Shown here piece after piece: positions 18,422 to 25,619 of a stretch of 33,454 bases of DNA. The position numbers and the translations under genes were made by a program. The stretch comes from an uncultured Cytophagaceae bacterium (GTDB lineage Bacteria > Bacteroidota > Bacteroidia > Cytophagales > Spirosomataceae), in contig CAIZMB010000049.1 of NCBI GenBank assembly GCA_903933935.1, forward strand, positions 1-33,454, in the 5' to 3' direction. The notes under the pieces were generated by a model that saw only the letters and a program-made list of their open reading frames with translations, searched no databases and had not been told where the DNA came from. Position 1 is the first letter of the stretch. Every line of letters begins with the position of its first letter.

Positions 18422-18928
18422 ATGAAAAAGGATCAAATACTTTTTGAAGAAAGCCAGCGGTTTAACCAATGGTGGATATGGGCAATCATATTGGGCGTTA
18501 TGTGTGTTTCCGTTTATGCTAATATGGAAACGATTCAAATGGGTGAATCACTTTTTAATTGGACTTACTTCAGTAGATTAATTCCTGTTTTTATCATTCC
18601 TGGCTTATTTTATTCCTTAGCTCTCAAAACTAGAGTTGAGGTGAATGGAATCTATGTGCGATTTATCCCCTTTCATTTAAAGGAAATTTTTATTGCTTGG
18701 GATCAGCTGGATGAATGTTACATTAGAACGTATAGTCCTTTGGGTGAATACGGGGGGTGGGGGATCAAATATGGTCTTGGAGGTGCCGGTAGGGTCTATA
18801 ATGTCAGTGGAAATCAAGGCTTGCAATTGGTTTTTAAGGATGGGGCTAGGTTGTTAATCGGCACTCAAAAGCCACAAGAATTGCATGAGATTATTAACAA
18901 GTTACATTTATTTCCTACGAGTAATTAG
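18422..18928 (+). CDS. Conserved hypothetical membrane protein, two helices plus a PH-like domain
   Basis: A 168-residue protein that I cannot assign to a named function. It has two predicted membrane helices (about 17-35 and 47-68), then a soluble C-terminal part (about 70-165) rich in beta-strand pattern with the glycine-rich stretch GEYGGWGIKYGLGGAG and a VSGNQGLQLVF strand. This resembles small bacterial PH-like proteins with an N-terminal membrane hairpin. The ATG lies 4 bases after the T-run of the symporter's terminator, which leaves almost no room for a separate promoter; it may be expressed by read-through or from a start inside the hairpin. The next gene has its own promoter. Confidence 0.75.
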   Translation: MKKDQILFEESQRFNQWWIWAIILGVMCVSVYANMETIQMGESLFNWTYFSRLIPVFIIPGLFYSLALKTRVEVNGIYVRFIPFHLKEIFIAWDQLDECYIRTYSPLGEYGGWGIKYGLGGAGRVYNVSGNQGLQLVFKDGARLLIGTQKPQELHEIINKLHLFPTSN

Positions 18929-18969
18929 CCTTTGCAGGCCTGTGTTTCGTCGTGCTTAAATCACACGTA

Positions 18970-19001
18970 TTCGATTAGCAAAAATTAAAGCGCTATCTTT
19001 G
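18970..19001 (+). promoter_or_regulatory. Probable promoter of the DEAD-box helicase gene
   Basis: TATCTTTG (18994-19001) is an exact match to the Bacteroidota -7 consensus TAnnTTTG. A TTCG (18970-18973) 20 bases upstream is a near match to the -33 TTTG. Transcription would begin about 19008, giving a leader of roughly 50 bases. Confidence 0.6.
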
Positions 19002-19056
19002 TGAAAATTATGAGGATGATGTTTTATTTCTCATAGCACACATTCTTATAAAATTT

Positions 19057-20358
19057 ATGACTTTTGAATCATTAAGCCTCATTGAGCCAATTTTACGGGC
19101 GCTCAAAGAAGAGGGATATAATATACCCACACCCATCCAGGCACAAGCCATCCCCATTGTTCTTAAAGGAGCAGATTTATTGGGCTGCGCACAAACAGGA
19201 ACTGGAAAGACAGCCGCATTTACTTTGCCGATCATACAAAGATTATTGTCAAATAGACCTCAAGGAGTCCGCAGAACGGTAAAGGGTTTAATTGTTACCC
19301 CTACACGAGAGCTTGCAATTCAAATCGGCGAAAGCTTTAATGCCTATGCCCGACATACCAATTTAAAGTGCACCGTTATTTTTGGAGGTGTAGGTCAAAG
19401 TCCCCAAGTTTCAGCCTTACGAAATGGGGTAGATGTGGTTATCGCAACTCCGGGCCGATTATTAGACCTGATGAACCAAAAGCATTTGAGCTTAAACGAT
19501 GTGGAATATTTTGTCCTTGACGAGGCCGATCGAATGCTTGACATGGGTTTTATCCATGATGTAAAAAAGTTATTAGCCGTTTTACCGCGTAAGCGCCAAT
19601 CCTTATTTTTCTCGGCCACCATGCCTCCTGAAATTGTAAAATTGGCCAGTACAATTTTGCATAATCCTGCCGAAGTTTCCGTAACTCCCGTTTCATCGAC
19701 GGTTGATATCATTAATCAATCGGTCTATTTTGTGGACAAAGGAAATAAAAATGCATTATTGCTGACTATTTTACAAGATGAAAGCATTAAAACGGCATTG
19801 GTGTTTACAAGAACCAAGCATGGGGCGGACAAAGTTGTCAAGGTCTTATTAGCCAAAAGCATTAAAGCTGAGGCTATTCATGGAAATAAGTCTCAAAATG
19901 CTAGGCAAACAGCATTAAAGAATTTTAAGGCACAAACGACCCGCGTTTTAGTGGCTACTGATATTGCAGCCAGGGGAATCGATGTAGATGAATTAGAATA
20001 CGTGATTAATTTTGAGTTATCAAACATTGCAGAAACCTATGTGCATCGAATTGGTCGGACGGGTCGCGCAGGTGCCAAAGGAACCGCCATTTCATTCTGT
20101 GACATTGAAGAAAAAGAATACTTAAGGGATATTGAAAAATTGATTGGTAAAAAAGTGCCCATCATCGAGGATCATTTATATCCCATGAAAATATTTAAAG
20201 TAGAGAAGGCTGCAAAAACACCTCAAGGACGCAGTGGAGGTGGACAGCGATCTTCTTCCGATTTCAAACCAAGCAATTCAACTCCTGCCGCATCGCCTAG
20301 GTCGTTTGATAAAGCCAAAGGGGGTAAAAAGTGGTACGGGAAGAGTAATAATTATTAA
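19057..20358 (+). CDS. DEAD-box ATP-dependent RNA helicase, RhlE-like
   Basis: RNA helicase of 433 residues that unwinds short duplexes, probably in ribosome assembly or RNA turnover. All core motifs are present in order: Q motif (Gln28 in PTPIQ), Walker A AQTGTGKT (45-52), PTRELA, TPGRLLD, DEAD (154-157), SAT (185-187), ARGID and HRIGRTGR (near 330). The tail after about residue 385 is low-complexity, rich in Gly, Ser, Pro and Lys, and probably binds RNA non-specifically. The compact core plus basic tail suggests the RhlE group. A TAnnTTTG promoter and a leader of about 50 bases precede it; miaA follows after 5 bases, so both RNA genes are likely co-transcribed. Confidence 0.95.
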   Translation: MTFESLSLIEPILRALKEEGYNIPTPIQAQAIPIVLKGADLLGCAQTGTGKTAAFTLPIIQRLLSNRPQGVRRTVKGLIVTPTRELAIQIGESFNAYARHTNLKCTVIFGGVGQSPQVSALRNGVDVVIATPGRLLDLMNQKHLSLNDVEYFVLDEADRMLDMGFIHDVKKLLAVLPRKRQSLFFSATMPPEIVKLASTILHNPAEVSVTPVSSTVDIINQSVYFVDKGNKNALLLTILQDESIKTALVFTRTKHGADKVVKVLLAKSIKAEAIHGNKSQNARQTALKNFKAQTTRVLVATDIAARGIDVDELEYVINFELSNIAETYVHRIGRTGRAGAKGTAISFCDIEEKEYLRDIEKLIGKKVPIIEDHLYPMKIFKVEKAAKTPQGRSGGGQRSSSDFKPSNSTPAASPRSFDKAKGGKKWYGKSNNY

Positions 20359-20363
20359 GTTCA

Positions 20364-21269
20364 ATGGAGTGGGGGAATAAAACGCTTTTGGTCATAGTAG
20401 GTCCTACTGCGGTAGGCAAAACAGATCTTTGCGTCCAATTAGCCCAGGAATTGAAAACTGAAATCATTAGTGCCGACTCACGTCAATTTTACAAAGAATT
20501 ATCGATTGGTACCGCGAAGCCTAGTTTGAAAGAACAAGGTGGAGTCACACATCATTTCATTGATTCCCATTCCATTCATGATTATTTTTCACCAGGTGAT
20601 TTTGAACGCGACGCTTTGTTGCGTTTAACATCCTTGTTTGAAAAACATGATTTTGTGATTGCCACGGGAGGATCAGGACTTTACCTAAAAGCATTGGTGG
20701 ATGGCTTGGATGAAATGCCCGATATCGACATGGAATTAAGGAATTCTCTCATGTCCAGATTGAAAGAGGAAGGCTTAGGCGTTTTATTAGATGAGCTTAA
20801 GACCAAGGATCCTGAGTATGCAGCCCAAGTAGATTCAAAAAATCCGCAGCGTGTCGTGCGTGCGTTGGAAGTATGTATTTCAACCTCCAAAACCTATTCG
20901 GAATTCAGGAAAAGCAAATCGGATATTCGTCCTTTTAAGATTTTAAAATACTGTTTAGATCGACCTAGAGAAGAATTATACCAACGAATCGATGCCCGGA
21001 TGGATTCGATGCTTACCGATGGGCTTGTTGACGAAGCCAAAAAATACGCTGATTTCCAAACCAATTATGCACTCAAAACCTTAGGCTACAAGGAAGTATA
21101 TGGTTATTTGCGTCATGAATATGATGAAGCTGAATTAGTGAGGTTATTGAAACGAAATAGCCGACATTACGCTAAAAAGCAATTGACCTGGTTTAGGCAT
21201 CAAGATGAATATGTATGGTTACACCCTGACCAGGCAAAAGATCGTATTTTAAAAGACCTAGAGCGATAA
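20364..21269 (+). CDS. miaA: tRNA dimethylallyltransferase
   Basis: Transfers a dimethylallyl group to N6 of adenosine 37 in tRNAs that read codons beginning with U, improving reading accuracy. The 301-residue length is normal. Visible motifs are the P-loop GPTAVGKT near the N-terminus, SADSRQFYKELSIGTAKP (about 33-50) that binds substrate, and ATGGSGLYLKAL. The C-terminal part has the usual LKRNSRHYAKKQLTWFR. It begins 5 bases after the helicase gene. Its last 12 bases overlap the end of the convergent rhodanese gene, and there is no obvious terminator between them. Confidence 0.97.
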   Translation: MEWGNKTLLVIVGPTAVGKTDLCVQLAQELKTEIISADSRQFYKELSIGTAKPSLKEQGGVTHHFIDSHSIHDYFSPGDFERDALLRLTSLFEKHDFVIATGGSGLYLKALVDGLDEMPDIDMELRNSLMSRLKEEGLGVLLDELKTKDPEYAAQVDSKNPQRVVRALEVCISTSKTYSEFRKSKSDIRPFKILKYCLDRPREELYQRIDARMDSMLTDGLVDEAKKYADFQTNYALKTLGYKEVYGYLRHEYDEAELVRLLKRNSRHYAKKQLTWFRHQDEYVWLHPDQAKDRILKDLER

Positions 21270-21539
21270 AAACGCTTCTAATCCCCCTGCTAAATTTTGA
21301 CAGTTTTTGAAACCTTTTGCAGTTAAAAGTTGGCACGCAATATGACTTTGCGTACCATTATAACAAATTACTGTATAGCTATTTTCTGGAGAAATTTCGT
21401 TGATTCGTGCGAGTAAATCATCCAGGGGAATATGAATTCCCCCTACATTAAAATCATCCCATTCTCTTTGCGTTCTGATATCTAACACCGCAATGGCATC
21501 CAAGTTTTCTTTGAATGCTTGGGCTGAAATACTATTCAT
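21258..21539 (-). CDS. Single-domain rhodanese-like protein (second of a tandem pair)
   Basis: A 93-residue single rhodanese domain, which typically moves sulfane sulfur from a donor onto an active-site cysteine. The active cysteine is Cys59 in the loop CYNGTQS; this loop differs from the CRSGxRS of its neighbour, so donor or acceptor preference may differ. DIRTQREWDDFNVGGIHIP matches the fold's conserved DxRxxxEW...GGIHIP core. No signal peptide is present. It is one base away from the first rhodanese gene, probably a diverged duplicate, and overlaps the end of miaA by 12 bases. Confidence 0.88.
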   Translation of the reverse strand: MNSISAQAFKENLDAIAVLDIRTQREWDDFNVGGIHIPLDDLLARINEISPENSYTVICYNGTQSHIACQLLTAKGFKNCQNLAGGLEAFLSL

Positions 21540-21540
21540 G

Positions 21541-21843
21541 TTAATATCCGGCTGATTGCCAAGCGATCATGCCGCCAATTAAATTTCGTGTATTAGTAAA
21601 TCCTTCCGATAATAAATACTCCTTTGCGCGACCTGAACGTGCACCAGATCTACAATGAACAATTACTTCTTCGTTTTTCCAAGCCTCAATTTCATCTAAT
21701 CGATCCGGCAATTCACCTAATGGAATTAATAAAGCTCCAATATTGAATTCGTCAAATTCATACTCTTCTCTCACGTCAATGATGTGTAAGTTTTCGCCTT
21801 GATCTAATCGGCTTTTAAGTTCTTCTATTTGAATATCTTCCAT
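21541..21843 (-). CDS. Single-domain rhodanese-like protein (first of a tandem pair)
   Basis: A 100-residue rhodanese domain with the full active-site loop CRSGARS (Cys64), close to thiosulfate sulfurtransferases of the GlpE/PspE type. The conserved IIDVREEYEFDEFNIGALLIP and LIGGMIAW segments are present, with no signal peptide, so it is cytoplasmic. It lies 3 bases after the PASTA gene and one base before the second rhodanese. Sulfur transfer for tRNA thiolation, Fe-S repair or cyanide/sulfide handling are all possible; the sequence does not decide. Confidence 0.9.
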   Translation of the reverse strand: MEDIQIEELKSRLDQGENLHIIDVREEYEFDEFNIGALLIPLGELPDRLDEIEAWKNEEVIVHCRSGARSGRAKEYLLSEGFTNTRNLIGGMIAWQSAGY

Positions 21844-21846
21844 GAT

Positions 21847-22617
21847 TTATTGGTTTTCTCCGCCTACAACCCAAACATCTATCGCATCTCCTGGGTGGAT
21901 GCTTGTTCCAGTGCATGTGGCGCAACTTTGTTTAAATACAGTTCCAGCAGGGAATTCGCTATTGGCTTCATAGGTTACTTTTCCTATTTTCAAATTCATT
22001 CCTGCTAATATGATATTGACTTCGTCCATCGGCTTGCCCACTAAATCAGGCAATTCCATTTCTACATTGGCTGTTCCATTACCTATAAATAAGTCGACAG
22101 CAGTGCCTTTTGGTATGCTTGCTCCCGCCTCGATTTTTCGGCCAAATGCTTGAACTTCAATCACTTCTTTAATTCTAGGGTCATTTACTTCATGTACGAT
22201 TCCTTTTCTTAAACCTAAGATAAAAAGTTGTTGTTCTGCGCTTCGCACGGACAAGCCGACTAACGTAGGTAATTTGATCGTAGGTGGAGTTTCAGAATTG
22301 ATGGTAATGTATATTTTTCTGCCTGATTTAACCAATGAATTTGGCATCGGGTATTGAGATAAAATCGTTAATGGAGGTTTGTCTGCGGTGAAAGTGCAAT
22401 CCGAAATTTCATATTCCAAATCGTTTTGGCTAATCAACTCTTCCATTTTTTCAACACTCATTCCTTTTAGATTAGGAACTTTAATCGTTTCGCCGTGGTG
22501 TGTACTCCAAGGTAAATAGACAAAGAAGAAGCCGAAAAACAAGACTAAAAATAAGGAAATAATGATCGCTATGTGCGTATAAAGATCTTTCTTAGTTTGA
22601 GTCGGAATGATGGCCAT
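21847..22617 (-). CDS. Membrane-anchored PASTA-domain protein
   Basis: A 256-residue protein with a short cytoplasmic N-terminus, one membrane helix (about 15-36) and three periplasmic PASTA domains (about 45-108, 113-179, 186-253). PASTA domains bind muropeptides or beta-lactam-like ligands on Ser/Thr kinases and penicillin-binding proteins, but here no kinase or transpeptidase domain is attached. Such stand-alone PASTA proteins occur in Bacteroidota and are presumed to act in cell-wall sensing or division. The third repeat contains a CATC pair (Cys232 and Cys235), which could form a disulfide or bind metal. It heads a tight operon with two rhodanese genes (3-base gap), a linkage I cannot explain. 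Confidence 0.88.
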   Translation of the reverse strand: MAIIPTQTKKDLYTHIAIIISLFLVLFFGFFFVYLPWSTHHGETIKVPNLKGMSVEKMEELISQNDLEYEISDCTFTADKPPLTILSQYPMPNSLVKSGRKIYITINSETPPTIKLPTLVGLSVRSAEQQLFILGLRKGIVHEVNDPRIKEVIEVQAFGRKIEAGASIPKGTAVDLFIGNGTANVEMELPDLVGKPMDEVNIILAGMNLKIGKVTYEANSEFPAGTVFKQSCATCTGTSIHPGDAIDVWVVGGENQ

Positions 22618-22702
22618 ATGCTTTTTATTCGAATTTGTTGCAAGTTATAATAAATATGTGGCAATTTGGAAATTGTCTATTGGAAAAAAGGCTGCCTTTG
22701 CT

Positions 22703-22734
22703 AAAAAAAAGAGACGCGATATTTCGCGTCTCTT
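22703..22734 (-). terminator. Intrinsic terminator of the DUF1080-Gfo/Idh unit, made from a palindromic repeat copy
   Basis: Read on the minus strand, an 11-bp perfect stem (22724-22734 with 22709-22719, core GAGACGCGA/TCGCGTCTC) with a 4-base loop is followed by eight T (22703-22710). It begins about 23 bases after the stop of the Gfo/Idh gene. The hairpin is nearly the same sequence as the repeats at 33391-33450, so a dispersed palindrome appears to serve as terminator. Confidence 0.88.
22709..22734. repeat. Palindromic repeat, copy 1
   Basis: The sequence between AGAGACGCGATA and TTCGCGTCTCT is a near-perfect palindrome. It shares 20 of 21 bases (22710-22730 against 33393-33413) with the two copies at the right end of the window, about 10.7 kb away, so this is a dispersed element rather than a one-off hairpin. 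Confidence 0.8.
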
Positions 22735-22757
22735 CAAGTTATTAATTTGTATTTAAA

Positions 22758-24095
22758 TTAATATTTAAACACTTTATTTCCAGCCATAACCTCCTGCGTT
22801 TTCTCATCGAAAGTCACTCGTTGACCCGTGCGATATGCCGCATTTGACATAATGGTTGCAATAGAATGTTGATATCCAGCTTCGATCGGCGCGTTTGGAG
22901 TCTTGCGAGAACGAACACATTCCATCCAGTTTTTAATGTGGTTGAATGTTAATTGGTCTCCACCCGTGTTAGCACTTGTCTCAACTACAATAGCTTCACC
23001 TAATTTCATGCTAGGTAATAGGTTGGCTTGCATACCCATTTCCTTTGCATCTCTTTCGCGAAGTCCACCGTTAGGCGAAATCGTGTTTGTATCTAGATTT
23101 AATTCACCTGCATTTGAATAATAGATTTCTTTCGTTCCGCCAGCTCCATTAGAGAAGCGAGAAGTAAATTGAACTTGGAATCCTTTTGTTTTATCATCTG
23201 AAGGGCCGTAATCAAATACAGTTGTTTGCGTATCTGCATTTACACGACCATCATTCCATTGGTAAATACCTCCGTTAGAAACGGCAGAACGAGGATGTGT
23301 TAAACCAGAGAACCAGTGTACAGTATCAATTTGATGCGACATCCACTGGCCTGAAATGCCAGATGAATATGGCCAGAATAAGCGATATTCTAAGTATTTA
23401 CGAGGATCAAAAGTATCTTTAGGACGATTAAGCAAGAAACGATTCCAATCAATATCGGATTCCTTTAAAACTTTAGTTAACGCTGGACGTCTCCATCTTC
23501 CTGGTTGGTTTACATTCCAAAGCAATTCCACCATTTTGATATCACCGAATTTACCTGATTTGATAAAATCTTCTGCAGCAAAATAGTTTGTTCCTGAACG
23601 ACGTTGAGAACCTATTTGTACAATTTTGTTCGATTCTTTTACGGCCTTTAAAACGGCACGGTTATCTTCCATGGTTTCTGCCAAAGGCTTCTCGCAATAG
23701 GCATCACAACCTGCTTTTACAGCTTCTATTAAGTGAATTGCATGTTGGAAATCGGCTGTTGAAATAAATACAGCATCAATACCTTTTGAAGCATAAAGCT
23801 CATCATTATTGCGATACGTGGTCACTTTAGACCCCAATTGACTTTGGTAATAAGCTGCCCCTTCTTCTCTACGGCGATTCCAAAGATCCGAAAGTCCTAC
23901 CATTTCAAAATTCATCTCTTTCGATAAAGTTTTAAATGGGCCTACGTGTGAAGATCTGTGACGATCTGAAAAACCAACTGCAGCCACGCGCACCCGGTCA
24001 TTGGCTCCTAAAATCTTGCTATAAGATTTTGGGCTAAAGGCAAAAGTACCTAGCGAAGCTAAAGTACCTTTTTGAATAAATTCTCTTCTTTCCAT
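22758..24095 (-). CDS. Gfo/Idh/MocA-family oxidoreductase with Tat-type signal
   Basis: A 445-residue sugar oxidoreductase-like protein. The N-terminus has a twin-arginine motif (RREFIQKG, residues 3-10) and a weak hydrophobic stretch, so it is probably exported folded by Tat. The Rossmann domain follows (about 34-160) with the family's EKPLAE (Lys136), then the alpha/beta substrate domain. The dinucleotide loop reads AVGFSDRHRSSH, which lacks the usual GxGxxG. The gene follows a tandem DUF1080 gene by 18 bases. Related Bacteroidota pairs oxidise sugars at C3 so that the 3-keto product can be cleaved by the DUF1080 enzyme; that role is inferred here. A strong terminator follows. Confidence 0.9.
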   Translation of the reverse strand: MERREFIQKGTLASLGTFAFSPKSYSKILGANDRVRVAAVGFSDRHRSSHVGPFKTLSKEMNFEMVGLSDLWNRRREEGAAYYQSQLGSKVTTYRNNDELYASKGIDAVFISTADFQHAIHLIEAVKAGCDAYCEKPLAETMEDNRAVLKAVKESNKIVQIGSQRRSGTNYFAAEDFIKSGKFGDIKMVELLWNVNQPGRWRRPALTKVLKESDIDWNRFLLNRPKDTFDPRKYLEYRLFWPYSSGISGQWMSHQIDTVHWFSGLTHPRSAVSNGGIYQWNDGRVNADTQTTVFDYGPSDDKTKGFQVQFTSRFSNGAGGTKEIYYSNAGELNLDTNTISPNGGLRERDAKEMGMQANLLPSMKLGEAIVVETSANTGGDQLTFNHIKNWMECVRSRKTPNAPIEAGYQHSIATIMSNAAYRTGQRVTFDEKTQEVMAGNKVFKY

Positions 24096-24113
24096 GGTAA
24101 TAGGTTTATAATT

Positions 24114-25478
24114 TTATTTAAGCTCTCTAATTTTTATGTTTTTGTAAAAAACGGAATCTCCGTGCTCTTGAAACAAGATTGGACCAGCCGCTTGAGCACC
24201 GTAACCATCCCATTTTGCATGCTTGCTATGCGCCACTAATACTTTATAAATATTGCTATTTCTCTCGTATTCTAATACCTTAAATCCATTTAACCAGTGT
24301 TGAACTAGGTTGTTAGGGTAAACGATGATACGCCCTTGATTCCACTCGCCAATTTTCTTTTGAAAACGTTTGTCGTTTTTATTGGACGGAATGATGTCGT
24401 ATAAACTGGCTAAGGTACGGTTTCCAACAGTTCCTAATTTTGCATCTGGATGTTTTTCGTCATCTAATACTTGGTATTCTAAGCCGATTGCCGACATGCC
24501 AGAAGCGTATGTTTCGTTTACAAAATATTTAACTCCTGAATTAGCTCCTTCAGTTAGTTTGAAATCAAAAACTAATTCAAAAGCCCCGAATTTTTCGTTG
24601 GTCAATATATCTCCACCATTACCAGATTCTTTTCCACCTGAAGAATTGACATGTAATTGTCCTTCCTCTACTGTCCAAACTTTAGGAGGAGCAGTGGTTT
24701 TGAATGCAGATCTAAATCCAGTTAAATCTTTACCGTTAAATAAAAGTTTAAATCCTAAAGATTTTTCCTGATCTGAAAGCGTGTTCAATGTGTAATTTTC
24801 TACGGGAGTAACTCCATCCGCTGGGCGTGGTTGCATGTCCTTACCCGTTTGAATACGAACGTTTTTCCACATTACTTGTTTTCCAGCCGTTGCTTCTTTT
24901 CCTATCGCATGTACTTGAAGGGCGATAAATCCCTCTGGAGTCATGTCGTCGATCAAATTGGCCACAGGCACATCATTAATCCAAGTACGAATCACACTAC
25001 CAATCGCCTCGATGCGATATTTGTTCCAAGCGTCACGTTTGAATGCTTTTTTAGCGGCAGGATTCATTTCGTTTTGGTATAACCAGCCTCTACGCGCTTC
25101 GTCGTAGATTCCGCCTGACCAACCGCGATCCGAGGGATCTATTTCTACTTGGTAGCCATGAACGCGACCATTATTAACTTCTGGTTTGGATAAACTACGG
25201 ATTTGAATACCTGAATTCATGGAGTTATCCACTTTTAATTCTAATTCAAGGATGAAATCACCGTACGTTTTTTCGGTAGCCATGAAAGAATTTGGTGTGT
25301 TTGCTACGGTTGTGCCGATAATAACTCCATTTTTAATTTCGTATTTCGCTTGGCCATTTAATTGTTTCCAACCCGTAAACGTTTTTCCGTCAAAAAGATT
25401 AGTCCATTTTTGGGCTTGCAAGGCAGTTGGCAAAAGCATCACCGCCACAAGCATCGAGTAAATTGTTTTTTTCATCAT
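24114..25478 (-). CDS. Tandem DUF1080 protein (3-keto-disaccharide hydrolase/lyase-like), secreted
   Basis: A 454-residue secreted protein: a signal peptide (about 1-22, cleavage likely after LQAQ) and two concanavalin-like DUF1080 domains in tandem (about 25-210 and 238-453). Each has the family opening (LFDGKTFTGW, LFNGKDLTGF) and closing (WKNVRIQ, YKNIKIRE) motifs, so this looks like an internal duplication. Studied DUF1080 members cleave 3-keto-glycosides; most proteins carry one domain, so one copy here may be catalytic and the other substrate-binding. The promoter at 25509-25539 and the 18-base gap to the Gfo/Idh gene support an operon. Confidence 0.88.
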   Translation of the reverse strand: MMKKTIYSMLVAVMLLPTALQAQKWTNLFDGKTFTGWKQLNGQAKYEIKNGVIIGTTVANTPNSFMATEKTYGDFILELELKVDNSMNSGIQIRSLSKPEVNNGRVHGYQVEIDPSDRGWSGGIYDEARRGWLYQNEMNPAAKKAFKRDAWNKYRIEAIGSVIRTWINDVPVANLIDDMTPEGFIALQVHAIGKEATAGKQVMWKNVRIQTGKDMQPRPADGVTPVENYTLNTLSDQEKSLGFKLLFNGKDLTGFRSAFKTTAPPKVWTVEEGQLHVNSSGGKESGNGGDILTNEKFGAFELVFDFKLTEGANSGVKYFVNETYASGMSAIGLEYQVLDDEKHPDAKLGTVGNRTLASLYDIIPSNKNDKRFQKKIGEWNQGRIIVYPNNLVQHWLNGFKVLEYERNSNIYKVLVAHSKHAKWDGYGAQAAGPILFQEHGDSVFYKNIKIRELK

Positions 25479-25508
25479 TGGTATTTAAAGGTATATTTCT
25501 ATTTCTTA

Positions 25509-25539
25509 TAAAGATATAACCAATATTTTTTTACTCAAA
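25509..25539 (-). promoter_or_regulatory. Probable promoter of the DUF1080-Gfo/Idh operon
   Basis: On the minus strand, TTTG (25536-25539) and TATCTTTA (25509-25516) are separated by 19 bases, the usual Bacteroidota -33/-7 layout with one mismatch in the -7 box. Transcription would begin near 25502, leaving a leader of about 25 bases before the ATG at 25478. Confidence 0.6.
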
Positions 25540-25591
25540 TTTTTATCTATAAATAGATTATTTTAAAGGAAGTTTTTTAATGTTAATCTAT

Positions 25592-25599
25592 TATTTTTG
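25592..25599 (+). promoter_or_regulatory. Possible -7 element of metZ
   Basis: TATTTTTG matches TAnnTTTG exactly and would start transcription near 25606, about 14 bases before the metZ ATG. No clear -33 TTTG lies at the right distance, so support is partial. The short leader excludes a SAM riboswitch in this unit. Confidence 0.4.
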
Positions 25600-25619
25600 T
25601 AGATTATTTATTGAAATTT

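Noticed and set aside
19010-19036. Eight-codon upstream reading frame in the helicase leader
   Set aside because: It would begin within a few bases of the predicted transcription start and shows no sign of being more than chance.
25479-25619. SAM riboswitch upstream of metZ
   Set aside because: The likely -7 box leaves a leader of only about 14 bases and the region is AT-rich without conserved helices.
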